64,000 bases of DNA from Massilia sp. H6 (GCF_024802625.1 NZ_CP103371.1:2294001-2358000), one strand, 5' to 3'. Counted from the stretch's first letter, positions 26,045-35,363 are shown. Notes: generated by a model not told the origin, from the sequence alone. Translations and numbers: made by a program.

Positions 26045-27275
26045 GAAAGCGCCGGTGAACTCGCCGCGCTTGCTCCGCGACCGGACCTTGCTCTGGCTTG
26101 CCGCTGTGCTTGTCGTGGGATTCGTCATCGCCGTCGTCACCCGATCGGTCGAAGCGATCCAGCTCGAGCGCCGGGTCGCGCAAATGACGGGGCAGATGAA
26201 GCCCGTATGCGTCGGCAGGTTGCTGTTCGACCTGCCCGAAGGGGCCAGGCACGAGTTCTCGCAAGCACGCTACGCTGGGGTCAAGCTTGCCACCACCGAG
26301 GAGACGTTCGCGCAGTTCAAGGCGCGCCTCGACGAGCGCCAGGCAGCGCTGATGCGCACAGCGGCAGGGCCGCCCAAGGCCAGCAATCCTGGATTGGTCA
26401 GGGCGGTAAAGAACGCGCACGGCATCGCAGGACAGATCTTTCTGCACGGCCGACGCTTCGTCACCAGCCAGTCGGCCGGCGGCGCGACCGCACAGCGCCT
26501 GCGCCGGAGCCCTGGCCAGGAATTGCTCAGTATCGAAGCGCTGGTGCATGGCAATGGCGTCAGCATCGACCTGAGCGCGGACTTGACAGCCGGCTTGTCC
26601 GAGTCGGAAGCAGTTGGCCGGCTATCGAGGGTGATCGCAGCGCTGGTTCCCAATCCAAGGAACATCATTCCGTTCGAGCCGGGCTTTTGCATGGACAAGG
26701 CTTACCTACGCGGTCCGCAGGCGCCCGGCCGGGACGAGGACCTGATAATGACGGCCTGGATGGGCGAGCGTCTCGAGATCGCGTTCACACTGATACATTC
26801 ACGCGCAACAGGTGCGGATCGGGCGGCACTGCTCACGCGCAGCACAGGGCCTAACGCGCGCATGGCGTCAGATACGGGCGAGCGCGTGTCAGTCCAGTCG
26901 GCTCGCCTGCGTAGTATTGGTGGGTTTGCCGGCGCAGAGCTGGTAGAAAATTATGCCCAGGAAGGCACTGCCAGTTTTTACAACTTCTGGTGGGAGAGCA
27001 GCGGTAGCAAGGACAAGGAGCTGGCCCCCCATGTCGCCCTGACGATGTTCACCGGAGGCAGCCCGCAAGATCCCGGACGGCTCCCACTTTCGCGGGACCT
27101 GGCTTACGGGCTGTGGGAAAAACTCGTGCCCGGCGTCCGGCTGCGCCTTGACGGTAGTGCAAACCGCACGCAGGCCGGGCGGGCGCAGGCCGCTTCACCC
27201 AGGCTTGCGCTCGCCGTCGCAGGTCGTGCCGGGAGCGGCGCGTCGCAATGCGCTGTGCGATCCTCGCGTTTCTGA
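26037..27275 (+). CDS. Second Tli4-like immunity protein
   Basis: Paralogue of the preceding protein, 412 residues from ATG 26037, overlapping its stop by eight bases. One N-terminal membrane helix (about 18-35, LLWLAAVLVVGFVIAVV) anchors it, with the body in the periplasm. Shared signatures are MKPVCVGRLLFDLPEGA, FEPGFCMDKAYL and GLWEKLVPGVRLR. The family-like part ends at about residue 370; the last 42 residues are low-complexity (Ala, Arg, Ser) and the 3' end overlaps the start of comEC by 28 bases, suggesting read-through into former intergenic DNA. It has no GWW repeats. An upstream in-frame start at 25968 is less likely because it would lie deep in the previous gene. Confidence 0.75.
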   Translation: MAEKAPVNSPRLLRDRTLLWLAAVLVVGFVIAVVTRSVEAIQLERRVAQMTGQMKPVCVGRLLFDLPEGARHEFSQARYAGVKLATTEETFAQFKARLDERQAALMRTAAGPPKASNPGLVRAVKNAHGIAGQIFLHGRRFVTSQSAGGATAQRLRRSPGQELLSIEALVHGNGVSIDLSADLTAGLSESEAVGRLSRVIAALVPNPRNIIPFEPGFCMDKAYLRGPQAPGRDEDLIMTAWMGERLEIAFTLIHSRATGADRAALLTRSTGPNARMASDTGERVSVQSARLRSIGGFAGAELVENYAQEGTASFYNFWWESSGSKDKELAPHVALTMFTGGSPQDPGRLPLSRDLAYGLWEKLVPGVRLRLDGSANRTQAGRAQAASPRLALAVAGRAGSGASQCAVRSSRF

Positions 27276-29602
27276 GCGGCGTAGCCTGGCTCCAGACGCT
27301 CGCCGCGCTGCCCGCGCCGCCGACGATCTTCGGCGCGGCCGTCATTGCGCTGCTCTTGTGCGCGTTCAAGCGCCGCGCGGCGACCCTGCTTGCCAGCGCG
27401 CTGCTCGGCGCCGCGTGGGCGGCGCTCAGTGCGACGCTGGCACTGGCCGAAGCGCTGCCGCGCGAGCTCGAAGGCAGGGACCTTGCCATCATTGGTACGG
27501 TCGACAGCCTGCCGCATGAGTTCGAGGGTGGCACCCGCTTTAACTTTCGTGTCGAGCAGGTGCTAGAGCCAGGCGCGACGGTCCCGGCCCGCGTTGCGCT
27601 GTCGTGGTATGGGCGCATCACGGGGCAGGCCAATGCGCTGACAGTCGCGCCGGGCGAGCGCTGGCAGCTGGTAGTGCGCCTGCAGCGTCCGCACGGCAAC
27701 GCCAACCCGCACGGCTTCGACTACGAAGGCTGGCTGCTGGAGCAGGGCGTGCGCGCCACCGGCTATGTGCGTCCCGCCGGCAGCGGCAACCAGCGCCTGG
27801 CTGCCTTCGTCCCGGGCGTGGGCCATGCCGTCGAGCGCGCCCGTGCGGCGCTGCGCCGCCATATCCTTGCTCAGCTCGAAGGCAAGCCTTACGCCGGCGT
27901 GATCGTCGCCCTGGTGATAGGCGACCAGCGCGGCATCGACCAGCCTGACTGGGACGTCTTCAATCGCACCGGCATCAGTCACCTGGTGTCGATCTCCGGC
28001 CTGCACGTGACCATGCTCGCTGGCCTGGCGGCGTGGGCGATGTCGGCCCTGTGGCGGCGTTCCTTCTTCGTCGAAGGCGCCGCGCTGCCGCTGCTGCTGC
28101 CGGCGCAAAAGGCCGCCGCCGTGGCCGGCGCGCTGACCGCGCTGCTGTATGTCCTGCTGGCCGGTTTCGGGGTGCCGGCCCAGCGCACCCTCTACATGCT
28201 CGCTGCCGGCGCGCTGGCGCTCTGGTGCGGGCGCGTCGTCACGCTGTCGCAGGTGCTGTGCCTGGCGCTTGGGGTGGTGGTGATCATCGATCCCTGGGCC
28301 GTGCTCAGCGCGGGATTCTGGCTTTCGTTCGGGGCGGTCGCCGTGATCCTGTATGCAAACCTCGGTCGGGTCGATTTTGCCACTGGCTGGCGCCGTACGC
28401 TGCGCACGGCGGTGCAGACGCAATACGCGATCACGGTCGGACTGGTGCCGCTCACGCTGATGCTGTTTTCGCAGGTCTCGATCGTCAGCCCACTGGCCAA
28501 CGCGGTGGCGATTCCAGTCGTTAGCCTGTTGGTCACGCCGCTTGCGCTGGCCGGCGCGCTGCTGCCGGCCCCGCTGGCGGCTTGGGTGCTCGGCCTGGCG
28601 CATGCACTGGTCGCGCTGCTGGCCGAGGGCCTGGCCTGGCTGGCGGCGCGGCCGTACGCGGCCGGGAGCGCACCGGCGCCGCAGCCATGGGGGCTGGCCC
28701 TGGCGCTGGCCGGTACCGCGTGGATGCTGGCACCGCGCGGCTGGCCGCACCGGTGGGCGGGGTTGACCGCCTGGCTGCCGATGCTGACCCAGCTGCCCAG
28801 CGCACCCGAGGATGGCAGCTTCACGGTTACCGCCTTCGACGTTGGCCAAGGCATGGCACTGCTGGTCGAGACGCACCGGCACCGGTTGCTGTACGACGCT
28901 GGTCCGCAGTATGCGCCAGGATCCGACGCCGCCGGGCGCATCCTGCTGCCTTACCTGCGCGGGCGCGGCATCGGCAAGCTCGATGCGCTGGTGGTGTCGC
29001 ACAGCGACACCGACCATGCCGGCGGCGCCCGCGCGCTGCTGGCAGGGGTGCCGGTGGCGCAGGTGCGCTCTTCGCTCGCCCCGGCTCATGCGGTGGTGCG
29101 GGCGGCGCGCAGCCATACACGTTGCGCGGCGGGCCAGGCTTGGAACTGGGACGGTGTGCGCTTTGACATGCTCGGGCCGGCGCCGGAGTCGTATGCGAAT
29201 GCGGGCCTGAAGGCAAACGGGCGCAGCTGCGTACTGCGGGTCAGTAGTGGTGGACGGGCCATCCTGCTGGCGGGAGACATCGAAGCGGCGCAGGAAGCGC
29301 AGCTGGTGGCGCAGGCGCCCGGGGCCCTGCGCGCCGACGTGCTGCTGGCCCCGCACCATGGAAGCGGCACCTCGTCGACGGTCGGCTTCCTGGCGGCTGT
29401 GAAACCGACGGTCGTCATTTTCCAGGTCGGCTACCGCAATCGCTACCGCCATCCGAAGCCCGCCGTGCTCGCGCGCTACCAGGCACTGGGAATTGGCAGC
29501 CTTCGCACCGACGAAGCTGGCGCCGTCACCATCGGCTTTGGCCAGTCCATCGGGTTGTCGGCTTATCGCCTGAGCCATCGGCGCTACTGGCATGGCCGCT
29601 AG
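27248..29602 (+). CDS. comEC: DNA internalisation competence protein ComEC/Rec2
   Basis: Inner-membrane channel that moves transforming single-stranded DNA into the cytoplasm. 784 residues. An N-terminal helix pair is followed by a DUF4131/OB-like domain, then the competence domain with VALVIGDQRGIDQPDWDVFNRTGISHLVSISGLHVTM (quoted in parts: GDQRGI, SHLVSISGLH) and about ten helices. The C-terminal metallo-beta-lactamase-like domain (about 520-784) has FDVGQGMALLVE, SHSDTDHAGG and LAPHHGSGTS. The ATG at 27248 lies inside the end of the immunity gene. The gene looks intact, so natural DNA uptake is possible if the other com and pil genes exist elsewhere. Confidence 0.93.
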   Translation: MRCAILAFLSGVAWLQTLAALPAPPTIFGAAVIALLLCAFKRRAATLLASALLGAAWAALSATLALAEALPRELEGRDLAIIGTVDSLPHEFEGGTRFNFRVEQVLEPGATVPARVALSWYGRITGQANALTVAPGERWQLVVRLQRPHGNANPHGFDYEGWLLEQGVRATGYVRPAGSGNQRLAAFVPGVGHAVERARAALRRHILAQLEGKPYAGVIVALVIGDQRGIDQPDWDVFNRTGISHLVSISGLHVTMLAGLAAWAMSALWRRSFFVEGAALPLLLPAQKAAAVAGALTALLYVLLAGFGVPAQRTLYMLAAGALALWCGRVVTLSQVLCLALGVVVIIDPWAVLSAGFWLSFGAVAVILYANLGRVDFATGWRRTLRTAVQTQYAITVGLVPLTLMLFSQVSIVSPLANAVAIPVVSLLVTPLALAGALLPAPLAAWVLGLAHALVALLAEGLAWLAARPYAAGSAPAPQPWGLALALAGTAWMLAPRGWPHRWAGLTAWLPMLTQLPSAPEDGSFTVTAFDVGQGMALLVETHRHRLLYDAGPQYAPGSDAAGRILLPYLRGRGIGKLDALVVSHSDTDHAGGARALLAGVPVAQVRSSLAPAHAVVRAARSHTRCAAGQAWNWDGVRFDMLGPAPESYANAGLKANGRSCVLRVSSGGRAILLAGDIEAAQEAQLVAQAPGALRADVLLAPHHGSGTSSTVGFLAAVKPTVVIFQVGYRNRYRHPKPAVLARYQALGIGSLRTDEAGAVTIGFGQSIGLSAYRLSHRRYWHGR

Positions 29603-29697
29603 GGGCGACTACTATAGGCGTTTCCTTCTAATTCGGGTCCGCGCCACGATGTCTTTGACTACAATGGACCGGTTGTCAATCAAGCCACTGCGCGTCC

Positions 29698-30534
29698 ATG
29701 AGCAAACCCCTGCTGCATTTCTCTCACGGGAACAGCTATCCCGCCGGCACCTACAACCGCCTGTTCCAGGCCCTGGGCACGCACTACGAGGTGCGCTCCC
29801 ATGACATGTACGGGCACGATCCACGCTACCCGGTGACCGATGGCTGGCACGCACTGGTGGACGAACTCATCCATCAACTGGAGGGCTATGACAACCCGCC
29901 GATCCTGGTCGGCCATTCGCTGGGGGGCATGCTGAGCATGATGGCGGCCAAGCAGCGGCCAGAACTGGCGCGCTGCGTGGTGATGCTCGATTCGCCGGTG
30001 GTGGCCGGCTGGCGCGCCTTCATGTGGCGCCTGGTCAAGAGCCGGGGCATGGGGTCGCGCTTTTCGCCGGCGAAGTTCTCCGCGCGCCGGCGCACAGTCT
30101 GGCCCGACCGCGCCGCCGCCTACCAGCATTTTTACGCCAAACCGATGTTCCAGGCCTGGGCCCCGGGCGCGCTCGACGATTATCTCGATCACGGCCTGGT
30201 CGCGCATCCGGAGGGCGTGCAGTTGCGGTTCGACCGGGCCATTGAAACCCAGATCTACAATACCCTGCCGCATCATTTGGGCACGATTTTGCGCGAACCC
30301 TATCCATTGCCGATCGGCTTTATCGCCGGCACCATGTCGGAAGAACTGCGCCAGGCCGGACTCGATGCTACGCGCAAGCTGGTGGGCGACAAGCTGGTGA
30401 TGATCGAGGGCGGCCACCTGTATCCGCTGGAAAAACCCGAAACCACCGCGCGCCTCACGCACGACATGATCGAGTGCCTGTTGTCTTCTCCGGGAAGGGC
30501 AGCCAGTGGCGCTGTGCCGGACTCGGTCAATTAG
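29698..30534 (+). CDS. Alpha/beta hydrolase
   Basis: Cytosolic alpha/beta hydrolase fold protein of 278 residues. The oxyanion segment is HFSHGNSYPAGTY, the nucleophile elbow is LVGHSLGGMLSM (Ser about residue 81), and a late His lies in MIEGGHLYPLEKP, the usual catalytic base position. No signal peptide is present. It stands between comEC and dcd on the same strand with gaps of about 95 and 37 bases. Substrate unknown; esterase-like activity is only an inference from the fold. Confidence 0.85.
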   Translation: MSKPLLHFSHGNSYPAGTYNRLFQALGTHYEVRSHDMYGHDPRYPVTDGWHALVDELIHQLEGYDNPPILVGHSLGGMLSMMAAKQRPELARCVVMLDSPVVAGWRAFMWRLVKSRGMGSRFSPAKFSARRRTVWPDRAAAYQHFYAKPMFQAWAPGALDDYLDHGLVAHPEGVQLRFDRAIETQIYNTLPHHLGTILREPYPLPIGFIAGTMSEELRQAGLDATRKLVGDKLVMIEGGHLYPLEKPETTARLTHDMIECLLSSPGRAASGAVPDSVN

Positions 30535-30571
30535 CGTAAAATCGCGGGATTGATTTCTTGGAATTTCGACA

Positions 30572-31138
30572 ATGGCTATCAAAAGCGACAAATGGATCCG
30601 CCGCATGGCGGAATCGACCGGCATGATCGAACCGTTCGAGCCGCAGCAGGTGCGCGAGCAGGACGGCCGCAAGATCATCTCGTTTGGCACTTCTTCGTAC
30701 GGCTACGACATCCGCTGCGCCGACGAATTCAAGATTTTTACTAACATCAACAGCACCATTGTCGATCCGAAGAATTTCGATTCGAATTCTTTCGTGGACG
30801 TCAAGAGCGATGTCTGCATCATCCCGCCGAACTCGTTCGCGCTGGCGCGCACCATCGAATACTTCCGCATCCCGCGCAACGTGCTCACGATCTGCCTGGG
30901 CAAGTCGACCTATGCGCGCTGCGGCATCATCGTCAACGTCACCCCGTTCGAACCGGAATGGGAAGGCTATGTCACGCTCGAGTTTTCCAATACCACGCCG
31001 CTCCCGGCCAAGATCTATGCGGGCGAGGGCTGCGCCCAGGTGCTGTTCTTCGAATCCGACGAAGTCTGCGAGACCTCGTACAAGGACCGGGGTGGCAAGT
31101 ACCAGGGACAGAGCGGCGTCACACTGCCCAAGACCTGA
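30572..31138 (+). CDS. dcd: dCTP deaminase
   Basis: Deaminates dCTP to dUTP, feeding dTMP synthesis through dUTPase and thymidylate synthase (thyA lies 7 kb away). 188 residues, the normal size for the trimeric Dcd. Typical motifs are [16 protein letters not shown], the catalytic segment around [19 protein letters not shown](E), and [10 protein letters not shown]. The start ATG gives the conserved [13 protein letters not shown]. Confidence 0.96.
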   Translation: MAIKSDKWIRRMAESTGMIEPFEPQQVREQDGRKIISFGTSSYGYDIRCADEFKIFTNINSTIVDPKNFDSNSFVDVKSDVCIIPPNSFALARTIEYFRIPRNVLTICLGKSTYARCGIIVNVTPFEPEWEGYVTLEFSNTTPLPAKIYAGEGCAQVLFFESDEVCETSYKDRGGKYQGQSGVTLPKT

Positions 31139-31188
31139 TTCGATTCAGTAACAACCGGCCTGCCCGGCTGTTACCGGGCACGCAAGAA

Positions 31189-31215
31189 AAAAGGGGCCGC
31201 GGCCCCTTTTGGTTT
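31189..31215. terminator. Bidirectional terminator between dcd and the decarboxylase
   Basis: AAAAGGGGCC at 31189-31198 pairs with GGCCCCTTTT at 31201-31210, a near-perfect palindrome. A T run follows on the plus strand and an A-rich flank precedes it, so it can serve both convergent genes. Confidence 0.85.
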
Positions 31216-31217
31216 TT

Positions 31218-33479
31218 CTACACGGCGTCCATCTTGACGCAATCGACAAAGTACCCTCGCTTGCCATCGACCTCGCGCTTGACCAGGCCGTGCACGTCGG
31301 TTTCGAAGCCCGGGAAGCGCTCGTTGAAGTCGCGCGCAAAGCGCAGGTAGTCGACGATGGTGCGGTTGAAGCGTTCGCCCGGGATCAGCAGCGGAATGCC
31401 CGGCGGGTAGGGCGTGAGCAGGATGGCAGTGACGCGGCCTTCGAGCTCGTCGATCGCTACGCGCTCGATCTGGCGGTGCGCCATCTTGGCAAAAGCGTCC
31501 GACGGCTTCATGGCCGGCACCATGTCCGAGGTATACATCACGGTGGTCAGGCGCGCCACGTCGTGCTGCTTGTAGATCAGGTGGATCTCGGTGCACAGGT
31601 CGCGCAGGCCGCGGGTTTCGTAGCGCGGGTTGGCCGCGGCAAACTGCGGCATCGCGCGCCACATCGGCTGGTTGCGGTCGTAATCGTCCTTGAACTGCTG
31701 CAGCGCCGTCACCAGGGTGTTCCAGCGGCCCTTGGTAATGCCGATGGTGAACATGATGAAGAACGAGTACAGGCCGCATTTCTCGATGATCACGCCATGC
31801 TCGGCCAGGTATTTGGTCACGATCGAGGCCGGGATGCCGGTCTCGCCGAACTTGCCGTCCAGGCTCAGGCCCGGGGTGACCACGGTGGCCTTGATCGGGT
31901 CAAGCATGTTGAAGCCCTCGGCCAGCGGACCGAAGCCGTGCCAGTCGTCGTCGGCATGGATCATCCAGTCCTTCTGCTCGCCGATGCCTTCGTCGGACAG
32001 TACGTCCGGGCCCCACACCTTGAACCACCAGTCGTCGCCGAATTCGGCATCGACTTTCTTCATGGCGCGGCGGAAGTCGAGTGCTTCCAGGATCGATTCT
32101 TCGACCAGCGCGGTGCCGCCCGGCGCTTCCATCATGGCCGCGGCAACGTCGCACGAGGCGATGATCGAATACTGCGGCGAGGTCGAGGTGTGCATCAGGT
32201 AGGCCTCGTTGAAGGCATCCTGGTCGAGCTTGACCGATTGCGACTCGCGCACCAGCACCTGCGAGGCCTGCGACAGGCCGGCCAGCAGCTTGTGGGTGGA
32301 CTGGGTCGAGAAGATCATGGACTCCTTGGCGCGCGGGCGGTCGCGGCCGATCGCGTGCATGTTCTTGTAGAAGTCGTGGAAGGTGGCGTGCGGCAGCCAG
32401 GCTTCGTCGAAGTGCAGCGTGTCAATTTTCCCATCGAGCATTTCGCGCAGGGTTTCGACGTTGTACACCACGCCGTCATAGGTCGACTGGGTGATGGTCA
32501 GGATGCGCGGCTTCTTGTTGACGGCTTCGCGCGCGAACGGATTGGCTTCGATCTTGCGCGCAATCGATTCGGCGGTGAATTCTTCCAGCGGAATCGGGCC
32601 GATGATGCCCAGGTTGTTCCGGGTCGGCATCAGGAATACGGGGATCGCACCGCACATGATGATCGAGTGCAGGATCGATTTGTGGCAGTTGCGGTCGACC
32701 ACGACGATGTCGCCTGGCGCAACCGTGGAATGCCAGACCATCTTGTTCGAGGTCGAGGTGCCGTTGGTGACGAAGTAGCAGTGGTCGGCGCCGTAGATGC
32801 GCGCGGCGTTGCGCTCGGACTTGGCGACCGGCCCGGTATGGTCCAGCAGCTGGCCAAGTTCCTCCACCGCGTTGCACACGTCCGCGCGCAGCATGTTCTC
32901 GCCGAAGAACTGGTGGAACATCTGGCCGACCGGCGACTTCAGGAAGGCCACGCCGCCCGAGTGTCCCGGGCAGTGCCACGAGTAGGAGCCATCGTAGGCG
33001 TAGTTCACCAGCGCGCGGAAGAATGGCGGCGCCAGCCCGTCCAGGTAAGACTTGGCTTCGCGGATGATGTGGCGCGCGACGAATTCCGGGGTGTCCTCGA
33101 ACATGTGGATGAAGCCGTGCAGCTCCTTCAGGACATCGTTCGGGATGTGGCGGCTGGTGCGGGTCTCGCCATAGATGTAGATCGGAATGTCCGAGTTCTT
33201 GTGGCGGATTTCCTTTACAAACGCGCGCAGGCGGGTCAGCGCCGTATCGGTTTCTTCAATCGAGCCGCTGCCGAATTCCTCGTCGTCGATCGACAGCACA
33301 AAGGCCGAGGCACGCGACTGCTGCTGGGCGAACTGGGACAGGTCGCCATAGCTGGTCAGGCCGAGTACTTCCATGCCTTCCTGCTCCATCGCGGCGGCCA
33401 GTGCGCGGATGCCGAGACCCGAGGTATTCTCGGAACGGAAATCCTCGTCGATGATGATGATGGGAAAACGAAATTTCAT
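31218..33479 (-). CDS. Arginine/lysine/ornithine decarboxylase (AdiA-like, PLP)
   Basis: Fold-type I PLP enzyme that decarboxylates a basic amino acid, for acid resistance or polyamine supply. From ATG 33479 it has 753 residues, the AdiA size. An N-terminal wing domain (about 1-130) starts MKFRFPIIIIDEDF. The large domain has HCPGHSGGVAF, HFDEAWLPHATFH, and the PLP-binding Lys in STQSTHKLLAGLSQAS; the C-terminal domain (about 600-753) has LLTPYPPGIPLLIPGE. A ribosome site GGAG is ten bases before this ATG; an upstream frame to 33542 is not conserved. The STQSTHKLL wording is closer to AdiA than to LdcC, but substrate is not proven. No antiporter or dedicated regulator is adjacent. Confidence 0.9.
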   Translation of the reverse strand: MKFRFPIIIIDEDFRSENTSGLGIRALAAAMEQEGMEVLGLTSYGDLSQFAQQQSRASAFVLSIDDEEFGSGSIEETDTALTRLRAFVKEIRHKNSDIPIYIYGETRTSRHIPNDVLKELHGFIHMFEDTPEFVARHIIREAKSYLDGLAPPFFRALVNYAYDGSYSWHCPGHSGGVAFLKSPVGQMFHQFFGENMLRADVCNAVEELGQLLDHTGPVAKSERNAARIYGADHCYFVTNGTSTSNKMVWHSTVAPGDIVVVDRNCHKSILHSIIMCGAIPVFLMPTRNNLGIIGPIPLEEFTAESIARKIEANPFAREAVNKKPRILTITQSTYDGVVYNVETLREMLDGKIDTLHFDEAWLPHATFHDFYKNMHAIGRDRPRAKESMIFSTQSTHKLLAGLSQASQVLVRESQSVKLDQDAFNEAYLMHTSTSPQYSIIASCDVAAAMMEAPGGTALVEESILEALDFRRAMKKVDAEFGDDWWFKVWGPDVLSDEGIGEQKDWMIHADDDWHGFGPLAEGFNMLDPIKATVVTPGLSLDGKFGETGIPASIVTKYLAEHGVIIEKCGLYSFFIMFTIGITKGRWNTLVTALQQFKDDYDRNQPMWRAMPQFAAANPRYETRGLRDLCTEIHLIYKQHDVARLTTVMYTSDMVPAMKPSDAFAKMAHRQIERVAIDELEGRVTAILLTPYPPGIPLLIPGERFNRTIVDYLRFARDFNERFPGFETDVHGLVKREVDGKRGYFVDCVKMDAV

Positions 33480-33664
33480 GGACAGCTCCAAAGCGAAGCG
33501 CCGTGGAAGCGGCCGGCCCGGCTGGGTCGATCCGCCGGCCACGGCACCGGAAAAAAGAGGAAACGGATTTTCGCAGAAATCGCGACACCGGTGCGATTAT
33601 TTTTGCAAGATTGCCGACTAGACTACCGGCTGCGCCCAAATGCTGGCGCACACCACGGGCCGGT

Positions 33665-34303
33665 TCAAACGGCCAGCCTGCGTCCGAGGCGCCGGAACAC
33701 TTCGGTCAGGCCCGCCGCGCCCAGCGCGGCCAGCACGGGTACCACCGAGAAGGGCACCGGATCGGCCTTGATCATGGCGAAAATCGCCAAGGTAATGCCA
33801 AAGGCGGCGACCGCACAGGTCAGGGTCAGCAGCCAGGTGCGGCGCGACAGTAGGGTAATGGCCGCCAGCGAGATCGCGATTTGCTGCGCCACCGAAGCCG
33901 CGGCCCACTGGCGATGGCGATGCAGTTCGGTTTCAGACAGCCGGTTCCACCTGCTTGACGCGGCCTCGAGGCCTTCCGCTTCCTTGCGGATGGCGTCTTT
34001 TTCGACGCCATAGCGGCGGATTTCGTCCTGGTAGTGGGCCGCGTTCAGGCCCGGCAGCTTGGACGCCAGTTCGGCCAGGTGCTGGCGGCTCGACTTGGCC
34101 TGGTAGTGGGCCCAGGCATTGGCGGCGCTGGTTTTCTCGATCGCCGCGTTGCTCTTGTAAAGCGCCGCATTGTTGTGCGAAGCGCTGCCGATGAAGCCGA
34201 ACATCGTGCCGAGGGTCGCCAGGATTGCGATGAGCACGGCCACCTTGCCCGCGAAACCGTCGCCGCCCCGGGTGCCCGGGGTGCGGATAGCCTGTTGCGT
34301 CAT
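33665..34303 (-). CDS. DUF4337 membrane protein
   Basis: A 212-residue inner-membrane protein with one N-terminal helix (about 20-41, VAVLIAILATLGTMFGFIGS), a helical, charged middle (about 45-135; AWAHYQAKSSRQHLAELAS) and two C-terminal helices (about 140-198). The SHNNAALYKSNAAIEKTSAANAWAHYQAKS region is the DUF4337 hallmark. The function is unknown. Its ATG touches the folA stop without a gap, so the two are co-transcribed. Confidence 0.8.
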   Translation of the reverse strand: MTQQAIRTPGTRGGDGFAGKVAVLIAILATLGTMFGFIGSASHNNAALYKSNAAIEKTSAANAWAHYQAKSSRQHLAELASKLPGLNAAHYQDEIRRYGVEKDAIRKEAEGLEAASSRWNRLSETELHRHRQWAAASVAQQIAISLAAITLLSRRTWLLTLTCAVAAFGITLAIFAMIKADPVPFSVVPVLAALGAAGLTEVFRRLGRRLAV

Positions 34304-34810
34304 TTAGCGCGGCTCCTTGCGTTGGTAAGTGACGAAGGCGTAGCCGTGGCCGGCTTGTTCGGCAAAATGGGTCTCGCGTGCGCTCTCGTGCCAGACGGCC
34401 GCATCGATCGGCGGAAAAAAAGTGTCGCAGCGAAAGCTATGCGCGATCTCGGTCACGATCATGGCGTCTGCCAGCGCCATCGCTTCGGCAAACACCTGGG
34501 CGCCGCCGATGATGCTGGCCGGTTCGCCCTGCAACAGCGCAATCGCCTCGTGCAGCGAGGCCGCCGTCTCCACGCCTTCGTGCGCCCAGGCCGGGTTGCG
34601 CGTAATGACGATGTTGCGACGCTTGGGCAGCGGGCGGCCGATCGAATCGAAGGTCTTGCGGCCCATGATGATCGGCTTGCCCAGCGTGACGCGTTTGAAA
34701 TGCGCCAGGTCTTCGGGCAGATGCCACGGCAGCTGGTTGTCGACGCCGATGCCACGCTGGGCATCGATTGCCACCACCAGGGTCAGGTGCGGTTTCGACG
34801 GCGCGCTCAT
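34304..34810 (-). CDS. folA: Dihydrofolate reductase
   Basis: Reduces dihydrofolate to tetrahydrofolate with NADPH, regenerating the cofactor consumed by ThyA. 168 residues from ATG 34810. Family motifs: LVVAIDAQRGIGVDNQLPWHLPEDL at the N-terminus (substrate pocket Asp in PEDL), IIMGRKTFDSIGRPLP, and IIGGAQVFAEAM. An alternative TTG start seven codons upstream has no support. thyA is on the same strand but 3.6 kb away, with a sulfur gene cluster in between. Confidence 0.96.
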   Translation of the reverse strand: MSAPSKPHLTLVVAIDAQRGIGVDNQLPWHLPEDLAHFKRVTLGKPIIMGRKTFDSIGRPLPKRRNIVITRNPAWAHEGVETAASLHEAIALLQGEPASIIGGAQVFAEAMALADAMIVTEIAHSFRCDTFFPPIDAAVWHESARETHFAEQAGHGYAFVTYQRKEPR

Positions 34811-34946
34811 CGGTCCAACAGAGAAATGCAAGGTTCGTTAGCGTCGCTGCGCATGGTAGTCGCCGGTCGGGCAGGCGTTGAAATTTTGGGTGTCAAATAT
34901 TGTCATTTTGCAAGCAAAATGTCAAGCGCCCTGTAAGGCTGGCCCG

Positions 34947-35363
34947 CTAGTTTTTCTCGAGGCGCGGCGCCAGTGCGCCAAGGTCGTAGCCGGCCTGCGA
35001 GGCCGCCTCGAGCAGTTCGGCTGGCGACTGCTTGCCCGCACGCGACAGTGCCCACATCGACGTCGAGCGCCGCCCGGTGCGGCAATACCCGACTATCGGC
35101 TTGGGCAATTCGTCCATCAGTTGCCCGAATTCGGCGACGTGGGCGTCGGTGATGTTGTCCGGTGCTGCAGGCAGATAGCGCGCTGTCATGCCGAAGCGCG
35201 CCGCTTCCTGCTCGATCTGGCTGAACGACGGATGGTCCGGGCCTTCTTCGTCCGGCCTGTTGCAGATAATCGAAAGAACACCGTCCCGCGCCAGGGCAGG
35301 AATGTCCTCGAGTTGCAGTTGCTGCGAGACCGCGAGGTCGGGGCTGAGCTGTTTGGTTTGCAT
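34947..35363 (-). CDS. TIGR01244/DUF442 sulfurtransferase-phosphatase-like protein
   Basis: A 138-residue protein of the DUF442 family, a dual-specificity-phosphatase fold with a Cys-x5-Arg loop (GYCRTGRRSTSMWAL, Cys about residue 94). Such proteins are found alone or fused to the N-terminus of the metallo-beta-lactamase dioxygenase in Blh proteins of sulfide-responsive operons, where they are thought to act as rhodanese-like sulfurtransferases. It is divergent from bigR, and the 202-base gap can hold a shared control region. The stretch before it to folA (34811-34946) has no gene. Confidence 0.85.
   Translation of the reverse strand: MQTKQLSPDLAVSQQLQLEDIPALARDGVLSIICNRPDEEGPDHPSFSQIEQEAARFGMTARYLPAAPDNITDAHVAEFGQLMDELPKPIVGYCRTGRRSTSMWALSRAGKQSPAELLEAASQAGYDLGALAPRLEKN

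Noticed and set aside
34811..34831. TTG start for folA giving seven extra residues
   Set aside because: The ATG at 34810 matches the family N-terminus and there is no good ribosome site for the TTG.
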